From: Lentibacillus sp. CBA3610
Lineage (GTDB): Bacteria; Bacillota; Bacilli; Bacillales; Amphibacillaceae
Length of the DNA stretch: 64,000 nt
Direction of reading: 5' to 3'
NCBI RefSeq assembly: GCF_013373365.1
Contig: NZ_CP035925.1
Coordinates: 2,542,001 to 2,606,000 of the forward strand
The notes under the pieces were generated by a model. The model did no database searches and was not told the DNA's origin. It worked only from the letters and a program-made list of their open reading frames with translations. Made by a program: the position numbers and the translations under genes. Of the stretch, positions 43,986-53,055 are shown piece after piece; the first letter of the stretch is position 1; each line of letters opens with the position of its first letter.

Positions 43986-45161
43986 TCAAGTTTCAAATGG
44001 ATAGATTGTCACACCTTTTACAACACGATTGATTACACCATCCGGGCTTGGGTTGTCCGGGGAAAGGCCAACATGCAGTGATTTTTTCATCGCAAATGTC
44101 TGGGCGAATGCAATATACTGCAAGGCCAGATACATGTCATTTTCAAAATCCTCGCCTTCTGGATTGACCGTAATTACCCAGTCGGCAAGTGCTGCGACAG
44201 TGTCATCCGATTTCTCCGTCAATGCAATGACCTTCATGCCTGAATCATCCGCAGCTAGCTCACGCAATATATCCATATCATATTTTCGCGTATACGGGTC
44301 TTCTGACATAAATAGAACTGCCACAGATTTTTTGTTTATAACTGATTTCGGTCCATGACGGAATCCAAGTGAGGACTCATGCATCGCCATAACCCTGCCG
44401 GCTGTCAGTTCGAGCATTTTCAGGGCGCCTTCACGGGATAGTTCACTCAAAAGCCCCGAGCCCAAATAGATGACGCGTTCAAACGGGAATGTGAGAATAT
44501 CTTCGATACGATCTGTAATGGAATCAAGCAGGACACTGGTGTTTTGGATCGATTGGTTCACTTTATTTTCCGAAAGCGGCTGCTCTGAAAAAAGGGCGAA
44601 CGACGCCAAGACCATGGATGAAAAACTGCTTGTCATAGCTAGACTTTTGTCATTTGATTTTTTGGGCATGAGAAGTGTGATACTATTATCGTCGCTCTGG
44701 ATGTTTTGAGCTAGCTGTCCTTCTTCGTTACAGGTGATTACCACCTGATAAAACTCATCAATAATTTGCTCGCCTAACGCTACCGACGCAACACTTTCCG
44801 GACTGTTGCCAGACCGGGCATACGAGACCATAATCGTGGGCACATCCTTAAACAAATAACTTTCCGGGTTGGATACAATGTCGGTTGTAGCAATCGCTTC
44901 AAACTTTATCTTTCCCTGGTACTGCCTGTTTAACTCCGTAACAAGTGTATTCCCGGCAAAAGCTGATGTGCCTGCGCCTGTTAGAATAACTCGAACACTT
45001 TCATGTTTAGCAAAAATCGACTTCACAAAACCTCGCAGTCTACCTTGCTCTCGCTCAATCATCTTGATTGTTTCGTGCCATACCTCCGGCTGCTGATAAA
45101 TTTCAGAAGCTGTATGGATTGTCTGTTTTTCATGTAATTCACCGCTCGACAAGTTAAACAT
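43986..45161 (-). CDS. agaS: AgaS-type SIS-domain isomerase/deaminase (galactosamine-6-phosphate)
   Basis: 391-residue double-SIS protein. AgaS enzymes convert galactosamine-6-phosphate to tagatose-6-phosphate and ammonia. First SIS domain at about 55-200 (VILTGAGTSAFAGNTL, VSYARSGNSPESVA), second at about 215-360 (VIYLGSGLLSELSREGALKMLELTAGRV, then ESSLGFRHGPKSVIN), the SLGFRHGP motif being typical of AgaS/GlmS sugar-phosphate pockets. It follows the FGE and sulfatase genes on the same strand. Its product feeds lacC in the plus-strand operon at 59-64 kb, which ties the two operons together. Confidence 0.88.
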   Translation of the reverse strand: MFNLSSGELHEKQTIHTASEIYQQPEVWHETIKMIEREQGRLRGFVKSIFAKHESVRVILTGAGTSAFAGNTLVTELNRQYQGKIKFEAIATTDIVSNPESYLFKDVPTIMVSYARSGNSPESVASVALGEQIIDEFYQVVITCNEEGQLAQNIQSDDNSITLLMPKKSNDKSLAMTSSFSSMVLASFALFSEQPLSENKVNQSIQNTSVLLDSITDRIEDILTFPFERVIYLGSGLLSELSREGALKMLELTAGRVMAMHESSLGFRHGPKSVINKKSVAVLFMSEDPYTRKYDMDILRELAADDSGMKVIALTEKSDDTVAALADWVITVNPEGEDFENDMYLALQYIAFAQTFAMKKSLHVGLSPDNPSPDGVINRVVKGVTIYPFET

Positions 45162-45206
45162 TTTAATACTCAGCCTCCCATTCTTTGTATTTCAAATGAA
45201 CAATGT

Positions 45207-46169
45207 CTATGTCAGTCTATCCACGACACACCTAAACCCTGTGTTACCACCCGAACTGTCAGGAGTATTGGCAGTTCGTGCTGCTACGCGGTAACGGTTG
45301 CAATACGAAAAATGACACAAATAAGATCCACCCCGCAGCACACGTGTTTCGCCTGATTCCGGACAAACTGAATTATCACTTCCTCCACGCTGGCTGATAT
45401 GTTTAGTGAACCAATCCGAACACCATTCCCACACATTCCCTGCTACATTATACAAGCCAAACGAATTGGGCGGAAAAGACTTGGAAGGAGCCGTTCCCGT
45501 ATAACCGTCTTCCGCCGTATTTTGATAAGGAAATTTCCCTTGCCAAATATTACAATAATGCTCCCCGTTTGGTGTGAGTTTATCTCCCCATGGATATTTT
45601 TTTTGCTGCAAACCACCTCGAGCAGCATACTCCCATTCTGCTTCAGTGGGAAGCCTTTTTCCTGCCCATTTACAAAATACCTGTGCATCATTCCAGGAAA
45701 CATGGATGACAGGATGATCCATTCGTCCCTGAATTGTAGAATCAGGACCTTCCGGATGATACCAGGTTGCCCCTTCAACAACCCACCACCAAGGGGTTTG
45801 GAGCACACGTTGGCTAACACTTTTTGCTATTTCCGAGCTTAGGAACTGATAAAAAACAAACGACCAGCCAAATTGCTCCGCTTCCGTGACATAACCAGTG
45901 GCATCAACAAATGTCGCAAACTCCTCATTCGTCACGGTATAAGCATCCATATAAAAAGAGTCGACATTGATCTCCTGAATAGGTCCTTCCCCATCTGACG
46001 GAAATCCATCTTGATCTGTAGTACCCATTAGGAACGTATTTCCCGGGATATAAATCAACTTATCCCTGAATAACGTCCTTCCCCTCTTTTGATGTGAAGG
46101 AGCCAAATGATGATCGACATTATTCTGGTTTAACCTTTGATTCCTTGCAGCAACACAACAACTTGACAT
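45207..46169 (-). CDS. Formylglycine-generating enzyme (sulfatase activator)
   Basis: 320-residue FGE-sulfatase domain protein, a copper-dependent oxidase turning the sulfatase active-site Cys into formylglycine. Typical order: IYIPGNTFLMGTTDQDGFPSDGEGP, TNEEFATFVDATGY, VIHVSWNDAQVFCKWAGKRLPTE, AEWEYAARGGLQQKKYPWG, NVWEWCSDWF, and the catalytic end VLRGGSYLCHFSYCNRYR with both active-site cysteines present (many paralogues lack them). Start at ATG 46169, 12 nt after GGAGG. It stands directly behind its client sulfatase gene (60-85 nt apart). Confidence 0.93.
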   Translation of the reverse strand: MSSCCVAARNQRLNQNNVDHHLAPSHQKRGRTLFRDKLIYIPGNTFLMGTTDQDGFPSDGEGPIQEINVDSFYMDAYTVTNEEFATFVDATGYVTEAEQFGWSFVFYQFLSSEIAKSVSQRVLQTPWWWVVEGATWYHPEGPDSTIQGRMDHPVIHVSWNDAQVFCKWAGKRLPTEAEWEYAARGGLQQKKYPWGDKLTPNGEHYCNIWQGKFPYQNTAEDGYTGTAPSKSFPPNSFGLYNVAGNVWEWCSDWFTKHISQRGGSDNSVCPESGETRVLRGGSYLCHFSYCNRYRVAARTANTPDSSGGNTGFRCVVDRLT

Positions 46170-46253
46170 CTTAACACACTTCCTCCCGGGCAAATTGTTG
46201 GATAAATTCCTATCAAGTGCCAGGCCAGTATCGCAAAAGCTCTTAGGCTACTG

Positions 46254-47720
46254 TCAATTCCATTCGTCCAACTGAACTTGCGTCGCTTTTGCCGTTTTAC
46301 CAGGGATCAAATTTTCACCATCTGTATAGCCTTCATCTCTTCCCGACAGTTCGTCGATAAGCTGTTCTCTTCTATGGCGCAAACGATCGTGATAGTTGGC
46401 TTTTAGTGCTAGGTTTTGTTTTTCTTCCGGATCCTCCCACAAATCGAAAAACTGTTCCACACCAGATTGCGAAAACCAAATATATTTTTCTTTTCCATCC
46501 GTTATATAATGGTACGAAGCTTTACCAAATTCATGTTCACCATGGATATAATCCCGCCAGGACATTTCACTCTCGTCCTTACATAATGGTATCACACTCT
46601 CTCCATCAACCGAATCGGGGGGATCCACCCCGGCTGCATCGAGTAGTGTCGGCATGATATCACGCATCTCCACGACTTTATCAACAATCGTATTCTTTTT
46701 TAAATGGAGCTGGTTACCTGGATCAGCCACAATAAACGGTACCTTCGCACTCCCCTCATATGGCAATGACTTGCGATAAAGGTGATGATCACCCATCAGT
46801 TCACCATGATCTGATGTAAACAAAATCATGGTATTATCATATACACCATACTCACGCATTGCTTGCAAAAAACGTCCTATCTGATGATCGATATGCGTGA
46901 TCAATGCATAATAAGCTGCTTGTGCACGACGGTGTCGTTGTGAAGGTACGATGCCCTTTGAGGTGGCCGGATCCAATCCAGCTCGAGTCTTATCCTTTGT
47001 TTCAGCCCATTCCCCAACAGGCGCATCAGGCAGCTCCATATCCTTGTACATATCAAAAAATGCTTGAGGCGGATCCAATGGAGGGTGCGGCCGTACAAAT
47101 GACATTTTTAAAAAAAATGGTTTTGACGGATCCCGACGCCGTAAAAAGTCAATAGACTGCGCAGCCACCCAATTAGTAGGGTGAAACGTCTCTGGTAAAT
47201 GCCAAGGACGGGTAACCGTTGACGAATTACAATCAAGCCCAAGGTCTAGAAAATCAACCTCCAACCCCTGCTTCTCGCGCAGCCAATTCAAATAATCATC
47301 GGTTTGCTCCTGTGATTCCATTGTTGTCGTCTTATGTTTAAAACGGTTGTAGTGCATGTAGCCATCATGCAGGACAACATTATGAAACCCACATAAGTTT
47401 CGGGCTGGATAAACATGCATCTTCCCCACACTTTGTGTATGATACCCGGCTTTAGCCAGTTCACCTGCAATAGTGTGTTCATACCTCCATGGAATCTCTT
47501 CCTCATAGCCAGTCCGACCCGTCGAGACTTGTGACATGCCAGTCATGACGGATGCTCGCGCAGGAACACAAGACGGTGTCGCAGAATAGGCATACTGAAA
47601 CAATACACCATCTCTTGCCAGTTGATCCAAATTAGGTGTATCTACAACAGGATGGTTTAGATAACTTAAGCAATCCCACCGTATTTGATCAACCATAACT
47701 AATAGAACATTTGGCTTCAT
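46254..47720 (-). CDS. Cys-type sulfatase (cytosolic arylsulfatase family)
   Basis: 488-residue type I sulfatase hydrolysing sulfate esters from sugars. The maturation motif C51-V-P-A-R (SATPSCVPARASVMTG) is the site turned into formylglycine by the next gene's product. Metal-binding sites: VMVDQIRWDCL at the N-terminus (Asp11 region) and FTSDHGELMGDH at about 320. HTIAGELAKAGYHTQSVGKMH is also family-typical. There is no signal peptide, so it acts in the cytosol, after import of the sulfated sugar. Its place between the ROK kinase and FGE genes of the galacto-N-biose operon suggests a sulfated mucin disaccharide as substrate. Confidence 0.93.
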   Translation of the reverse strand: MKPNVLLVMVDQIRWDCLSYLNHPVVDTPNLDQLARDGVLFQYAYSATPSCVPARASVMTGMSQVSTGRTGYEEEIPWRYEHTIAGELAKAGYHTQSVGKMHVYPARNLCGFHNVVLHDGYMHYNRFKHKTTTMESQEQTDDYLNWLREKQGLEVDFLDLGLDCNSSTVTRPWHLPETFHPTNWVAAQSIDFLRRRDPSKPFFLKMSFVRPHPPLDPPQAFFDMYKDMELPDAPVGEWAETKDKTRAGLDPATSKGIVPSQRHRRAQAAYYALITHIDHQIGRFLQAMREYGVYDNTMILFTSDHGELMGDHHLYRKSLPYEGSAKVPFIVADPGNQLHLKKNTIVDKVVEMRDIMPTLLDAAGVDPPDSVDGESVIPLCKDESEMSWRDYIHGEHEFGKASYHYITDGKEKYIWFSQSGVEQFFDLWEDPEEKQNLALKANYHDRLRHRREQLIDELSGRDEGYTDGENLIPGKTAKATQVQLDEWN

Positions 47721-47749
47721 TTGGGACCACTCCCACTCTATATTTCATT

Positions 47750-48679
47750 TTAAAATGTGTCTTGAAATGCTTCCTCTCTATTTTCCAGTGCTCGAAGCCC
47801 GGCGCCGATAATCCCTTGCTCATTTCCCATATAGCTGACTTCCATGTGGTCAAGTATATGCGTCTGTTCGTCGAGAAGCCATTCTTCCAACTTTGTCTTA
47901 ACCATTGTCAGTAAAACAGGATTTTGCGAGACAACACTTCCACCAAACACAATCTTATGCGGATCTAAAAGGCTATTGATTGTATAGATGCCTTGAGCCA
48001 GACTCGCAGCTATATCCTTAATCAGCATTTGAGCGATTGAATCGTCATCATCAAATGCTTTGAATACTTCTTTTGCCGTCATATCAGATCGCCCGTATAG
48101 GTCGTTTGAGTGTTTCGCAATAGCCGGACCGGAAGCAGTCATTTCCAAACGCCTTAATGTGTTTTCCGGAAAGCGCGTATAAACCGGTATTAATCCCGCT
48201 TCACCAGCAAAACCAGCTCCCCTCATAAATTCTCCATCTTGAATAATCGCACTCGAAATCCCTGTACTGATTGTCATGTAAACGAACAATTCATCTTGTT
48301 TAAGCTGAGCTTTCTTCCATTCTGCAAAAGCAGCCATATGCACATCGTTATCAATGGCCACGTGCTCCAACTCAAATGCTTCACGAATCCGGCGGATAAA
48401 AGGAAAATTATTCCATGGTAAGTTATTTTGAAAAATAGCAATCCCTTTTTCACGATCAACTTTACCAGGAACACCTGCCCCAAGACTATGAATATCACAA
48501 ATTGGGATACTCGAATGATCCAACAGCTTTTCTATACATAGCACCACCTGTGCAAACATATTTTCTCTGTCGAAGGAGTCACTTTTTACCGTTTCCTGCT
48601 GTATAACATCCCCATTTTGATTAACGATGCCGCTAGCAATTGTAGTTCCCCCGATGTCCACACCAATCGCATATTTCAT
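47750..48679 (-). CDS. ROK-family sugar kinase (probable GalNAc or GlcNAc kinase)
   Basis: 309-residue ROK protein. ATP site YAIGVDIGGTTIASGIVN at the N-terminus and LGAGVPGKVDRE at about 90; AIDNDVHMAAFAEW holds the catalytic Asp; ISTGISSAIIQDGEFMRGAGFAGEAGLI at about 145-172 lies where the ROK zinc motif starts, but the usual C-x-C-G-x-x-G-C motif is absent, replaced by RRLEMTASGPAI. ATG 48679 has GGAGG 8 nt upstream. In this operon it most likely phosphorylates GalNAc freed by the GH112 phosphorylase; family sequence alone does not fix the sugar. Confidence 0.85.
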   Translation of the reverse strand: MKYAIGVDIGGTTIASGIVNQNGDVIQQETVKSDSFDRENMFAQVVLCIEKLLDHSSIPICDIHSLGAGVPGKVDREKGIAIFQNNLPWNNFPFIRRIREAFELEHVAIDNDVHMAAFAEWKKAQLKQDELFVYMTISTGISSAIIQDGEFMRGAGFAGEAGLIPVYTRFPENTLRRLEMTASGPAIAKHSNDLYGRSDMTAKEVFKAFDDDDSIAQMLIKDIAASLAQGIYTINSLLDPHKIVFGGSVVSQNPVLLTMVKTKLEEWLLDEQTHILDHMEVSYMGNEQGIIGAGLRALENREEAFQDTF

Positions 48680-48790
48680 TGTTATTGCCTCCTGCATCTG
48701 CTCCCAAACTTATGAACCTGAGATATGGCTATCATTGAATTCATCCCATTTTCACTTTGATACAATTTATACGAACTACTGGTTGTGAAA

Positions 48791-48958
48791 CTATACAAAC
48801 TTCCGATTGTAATTCCATAATAAAAATAAAAGACCGGCAAGACCAATTAATTGAAGAAGCAGATAGATTTTGCCAACCGTTTGTTGACCATAGACGATCA
48901 AAAACATGCAGAAAAGAAAAAAGATGATTTTCAAAACACGGAATACCTTATCTTTCAT
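48791..48958 (-). CDS. Small two-helix membrane protein beside the GH112 gene
   Basis: 55-residue protein starting KDKVFRVLKIIFFLFCMF, with two hydrophobic helices (about 9-26 and 33-51) and a basic tail. ATG 48958 has GGGAGGAG 7 nt upstream, inside the end of the GH112 gene; the two overlap by 11 nt, so it is translationally coupled. I recall short proteins like this (DUF6903) next to galacto-N-biose phosphorylase genes in other Bacillota, but no function is known to me. Confidence 0.7.
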   Translation of the reverse strand: MKDKVFRVLKIIFFLFCMFLIVYGQQTVGKIYLLLQLIGLAGLLFLLWNYNRKFV

Positions 48959-51128
48959 CCCGTATCTCCTCCCAAATAATATCACTTGGATTTAGCCTTA
49001 ATTTGTGAACAGTACCATTCCCATCATATACATTCGTTTCCTGCGGGCTGCTTGAATTATTGACGACTGCATATTTTCCAATGCCTGGATATGCATGAAC
49101 CTCACAGTGTATATTGGAAGCTTGCCATTTGTTGAATTCACTTTCTTTTCCTGCCGCATAGAATAACGCACGCATTAACAATCGCGTATTTTCATGGCTG
49201 TATGGAAGTCCAGCCATATAGATGCCTCTTCCTTTGCCGAAGGGTGTACTGGACAACTGAATACTACCATCACTGTATTCAATAATTTCCGTATCTTCTC
49301 CGAGTGCGTGAACGTTCTTGCTTCCTTCGCCATAATCATAAGTGCTCAAATCCTCAGCCAGAAAATGTGAATCTACCGGGTTGGTAAAATACTTATTAGT
49401 CGATAATCCAAATCCCAACTCTTTATCCACTCCGAGTACATTAGCTAATTGAAAATAACGGCCCTCATGGTGCACAGCCGATGGTTCACCAATCCCAATA
49501 AAACCACCGCCATGATAAACCCATTCGCGTATCGCAGAAACCAGGTTCGGGTCTTTCCATTTGTCACCTCCTGAAAAGGCAGTACCCGCATCACCGACAT
49601 TAATGATGACATCTACATCATTCGGAACCCCGTTTTCAATCACATCGTCAAAACTAATGAATGCCACATCTGCAGCTGCTCCGCTCAAAGCTTCGACAAT
49701 GCCATAATAAGAATAGGTTTGCTGATAATACTTTCCATGGGCTACAATATGTGTTTGCCAAGTCCGGAGTTTCCCCCAGGAATTCAAAATAGCAACCTTG
49801 ACCCCAGTATATGGATCAGCATCTTTTATCGTTTGGTAAATTTCCCGAAACTCATCCGTTACGTTTTCAACATAATCAATAAACTCTGGAAATTTATATG
49901 GCAAACTTGGATAACCCCCATAGCCGATCCGATCCACCGGTTTGCGCATAATCGCTCTTCTCGCGGTCAGCCAATTTTCATTCGCCTCAACCACAGGATC
50001 GTTCCCCTCATAAAATGTATCAGGAAAGAAGTAAGGAAGAAATCGGCCCTCGGTATAGCTGACATGCGGAATATCTGAAATAAGACGTAATGTTGTGCCA
50101 TCACCGACACTGCCAACAACCGCATCGATACCTGTTTCTTTAAAATAGTTTCCATACGGCTCCGTTCCTATCCAGTTGTCCCCCAGAAACATCATGGCTT
50201 CCTTGTCATATCCATGAACGATATCAACTAACGTTTTCACTTCACGTGCTACAAATTGTTGAATAAAATCAATGTAATCCAAATAAGCTTTGGACGGTAC
50301 CCGGAATGACGTGTTGTAATAGCCCTGATCCACAAAATCTTCCGGCCGGAGCTTGTAGCCTTTTTCATTTTCAAAAGCTTCCATAGCAGCAACGGATACA
50401 CTCGCCCCGTAACCAAACCAATCAACGAATTTTTCTTTACCTAAATGATTAAAAATTAACGTGAAATGATAGAAAAACGTAGTAAATCGAACCACATCGG
50501 TATCCGGATTATCACGAAGCCATTTTTTTAAATAGTCTTTTATAAATTGATTAGAATTAGGCTGACGCGCATCAAACGGAATTTCATGCGGTTTATCCCC
50601 CCAATTATTGGTGATGTGATTATACATTTGAGTCGGATCCCATTTCATATATGCCAGAAAGGATACAGTGTACTCATGCCAAGGCTCTGCATCATAAACT
50701 ATCACCTCGTTGACACCCTGATCGACATCCCAGTGAACGGCGTCAACCACCTTTCCAGTTGTTCGATCAATGACTTCCCACCACGTTTTAGGATCGTTCC
50801 GGTAATCAGGTTCTATTTGATCTTCAAAATAACCTTGCATAATACGAATCTTCAAATTTGCTTCGGTAGCTGTGTTGTAAGAAGACATCAGATAGATTTG
50901 CTGTGTCTCTTCCGGATGTTTATACGCAAACTCATTCTGTCCTCGAGCTACGAAATATGTTGTATAAATTTTTGCATTCAATTGCTTCATTTCCGCCTCC
51001 ATGGTTGTCCCGTCACTGTCACGCAGTGCATCGGCACCCCAACGTTCCATTAATTCCCTGGTTTCTTGCAAGAAATTTTCTTCAATAGGAAGCGTAACAC
51101 GTCCTGTTGATTTTTCCATTTCTGTCAC
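48948..51128 (-). CDS. GH112 1,3-beta-galactosyl-N-acetylhexosamine phosphorylase
   Basis: 726-residue cytosolic phosphorylase (galacto-N-biose/lacto-N-biose phosphorylase) that splits Gal-beta-1,3-GalNAc or -GlcNAc with phosphate into galactose-1-phosphate and the N-acetylhexosamine. The GH112 opening GRVTLPIEENF and RWGADALRDSDGT at about 9-41 are diagnostic, followed by YFEDQIEPDYRNDPKTWWEV, TTFFYHFTLIFN, MFLGDNWIGTEPYG and PFGKGRGIYMAGLPYS. No signal peptide. It follows the ABC permeases by one base, so import and phosphorolysis are linked. The product galactose-1-phosphate goes to the galT product, the GalNAc to the ROK kinase. Confidence 0.95.
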   Translation of the reverse strand: MTEMEKSTGRVTLPIEENFLQETRELMERWGADALRDSDGTTMEAEMKQLNAKIYTTYFVARGQNEFAYKHPEETQQIYLMSSYNTATEANLKIRIMQGYFEDQIEPDYRNDPKTWWEVIDRTTGKVVDAVHWDVDQGVNEVIVYDAEPWHEYTVSFLAYMKWDPTQMYNHITNNWGDKPHEIPFDARQPNSNQFIKDYLKKWLRDNPDTDVVRFTTFFYHFTLIFNHLGKEKFVDWFGYGASVSVAAMEAFENEKGYKLRPEDFVDQGYYNTSFRVPSKAYLDYIDFIQQFVAREVKTLVDIVHGYDKEAMMFLGDNWIGTEPYGNYFKETGIDAVVGSVGDGTTLRLISDIPHVSYTEGRFLPYFFPDTFYEGNDPVVEANENWLTARRAIMRKPVDRIGYGGYPSLPYKFPEFIDYVENVTDEFREIYQTIKDADPYTGVKVAILNSWGKLRTWQTHIVAHGKYYQQTYSYYGIVEALSGAAADVAFISFDDVIENGVPNDVDVIINVGDAGTAFSGGDKWKDPNLVSAIREWVYHGGGFIGIGEPSAVHHEGRYFQLANVLGVDKELGFGLSTNKYFTNPVDSHFLAEDLSTYDYGEGSKNVHALGEDTEIIEYSDGSIQLSSTPFGKGRGIYMAGLPYSHENTRLLMRALFYAAGKESEFNKWQASNIHCEVHAYPGIGKYAVVNNSSSPQETNVYDGNGTVHKLRLNPSDIIWEEIRDER

Positions 51129-52010
51129 CTATCCTTTCACTCCACCTACAGTCATTCCTTCTGTTAAACGCTTTTGGACGATAATATACAAAATCAATGT
51201 CGGGAGCATTACAATCACCATTCCGGCATACATGGGGCCATAATTGACGGCCGCTCGCTCGGCAGCCAGAAGATTCAACAAACCCACTGGTAATGTTTTG
51301 TTGTCTCCCGGCATAATCGTGAGTGCCAAAAGATATTCATTCCAAAACAATAAAAAGTTAAATAAGATGACAATCACTATACTAGGCATTGCCATCGGCA
51401 GCATGACCGAAAACATCGTCCGAAAATAACCTGCCCCATCAATATTAGCTGCTTCTTCAAAATCAGACGGCAAGGTTTCAAAGTAACTCGACAATAAAAA
51501 TATTGTAAAAGGCAATGCAGTCGATGCATAAATCAATGCCAAAATGACCCTATTATCCAAAAAGAAACCCTGTCCGATTAAAGTTTGCAATACATTATCC
51601 CAACCGAGCAGCATTAAAAAGATTGGAACTGCGATATAACTGACATTAATAAATAAACCTGCCTTGACAAATGAATTAAGCAGACCACTGCCAAAAAACT
51701 TGAATCTGGACAAAACATAAGCAGCCGGCAATGCAATAACGAGCAAAAACAATAACGCCAATGATGTAACCATCACAGAGTTAAAGAGATACTGCCCCAT
51801 GTTTGCTTCGATGAATGCCTCCACAAAGTTTTGGAAGTGGAAACCATCTGGTAAGGCCCATGGATTCCCGTAAAATTCGGAGTTTTCCTTTATTGACGCC
51901 AAAAACACCCATCCTACCGGAACAATAATCGAAATGGCAAGTCCGGCCAACGCGATATAGATAAATAGTTTAAACAGTTTAGCTGTACTCATACGATTGG
52001 ACTTCTTCAT
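51129..52010 (-). CDS. Sugar ABC transporter permease, MalG type
   Basis: 293-residue inner permease with six membrane helices, first at about 14-35 (LFIYIALAGLAISIIVPVGWVF). The EAA loop that docks the ATPase is EEAANIDGAGYFRTMFSVMLP at about 190-210. Last transport gene of the operon; no ATP-binding gene is present, so a shared MsmX-type ATPase must be used. Starts ATG 52010 after AAGGAGG-like site; the next gene (GH112) begins one base past the stop. Confidence 0.93.
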   Translation of the reverse strand: MKKSNRMSTAKLFKLFIYIALAGLAISIIVPVGWVFLASIKENSEFYGNPWALPDGFHFQNFVEAFIEANMGQYLFNSVMVTSLALLFLLVIALPAAYVLSRFKFFGSGLLNSFVKAGLFINVSYIAVPIFLMLLGWDNVLQTLIGQGFFLDNRVILALIYASTALPFTIFLLSSYFETLPSDFEEAANIDGAGYFRTMFSVMLPMAMPSIVIVILFNFLLFWNEYLLALTIMPGDNKTLPVGLLNLLAAERAAVNYGPMYAGMVIVMLPTLILYIIVQKRLTEGMTVGGVKG

Positions 52011-52023
52011 TCACTGCACCTCC

Positions 52024-52914
52024 TTAGTACTCCAGAACATCTCGCTTCGTAATTCGGCTGACAATAGCAGCAAGGAGGAATGAGAAAGTAAATACAATAA
52101 CACCTATAGCCATTCCATAGCCGTAAGTCGAATTCCCATATGCCTGGTCATACATATAGGAAAGAAAAACTTCTGTTGAACCACTCGGGCCACCGCCAGT
52201 CATGGCCGTTACCAGCAAAAAACTCAGATTAATCGTACTGATAATATAAAAAGCTAAGGTTGTACGAATATTATTCCAGATTAACGGAAGCGTGATAGCC
52301 GTAAATTGTTTAATCTTACCCGCTCCTTCTAACGAGGCTGCTTCGTAATAACTGGCTGGAATACTTGCCATACTGGACATATACATGACCATATAATAAC
52401 CAATAGCTTGCCACACCAGCGCTCCCGCTATACTGTAGATAACGATGTCTTGATTTCCCAGCCACATTTGCTGCCAGTTCTCTAAACTTACAATACCAAG
52501 GATACTGTTGAGCAATCCGCTTTCAGGGTCATAAATCGCGGAAAATATACCAGCAATGACAACAATAGAAAGGATATTAGGGATATAAAAGACAACCCGA
52601 AAAAAATTATTCCCTATCAACTGTTCCCGCGTTAATACGGCAGCAAAGAAAACCGCAAAAAATAGCGTTATTATGGCTACCAGGACAATCAGCAAAATCG
52701 TATTTTGGAACGACTGAATAAAATCCATATCATTCCATAAAATTTTAAAGTTATCCAAACCAACAAATTGCTGAGAACCGGAAAGGCCGCCCCATCGATA
52801 AAGTGACATTCTAAACACTTCAAATGTCGGTACAACCATAAATAAAATAAACAATAAAATTGCAGGTGAAATACACACCGTAATGAAAATGTTTCTGGAA
52901 ACTTTTTTACTCAA
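52024..52914 (-). CDS. Sugar ABC transporter permease, MalF type
   Basis: 296-residue permease, six helices, first at about 10-33 (ITVCISPAILLFILFMVVPT). EAA loop: YEAASLEGAGKIKQFTAITLP at about 190-210. TTG 52914 is chosen as start because GAGAGGTG lies 6 nt upstream, and the peptide SKKVSRNIFITV is a normal cytoplasmic N-terminus; an earlier ATG at 52938 sits before that site. Pairs with the MalG-type permease and the lipoprotein. Confidence 0.92.
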   Translation of the reverse strand: MSKKVSRNIFITVCISPAILLFILFMVVPTFEVFRMSLYRWGGLSGSQQFVGLDNFKILWNDMDFIQSFQNTILLIVLVAIITLFFAVFFAAVLTREQLIGNNFFRVVFYIPNILSIVVIAGIFSAIYDPESGLLNSILGIVSLENWQQMWLGNQDIVIYSIAGALVWQAIGYYMVMYMSSMASIPASYYEAASLEGAGKIKQFTAITLPLIWNNIRTTLAFYIISTINLSFLLVTAMTGGGPSGSTEVFLSYMYDQAYGNSTYGYGMAIGVIVFTFSFLLAAIVSRITKRDVLEY

Positions 52915-53055
52915 GTCGTTCACCTCTCTTAAAAACACGCCTCACATGACAACTGGTATTCGAATCCAGCCGGTGTTCATGAAACAAAACGGCGAGTCAA
53001 TTGAGCGGACTCGCGGTTTTGTTTTGTATGATCTTTATCCATTTAATTATTCTAT

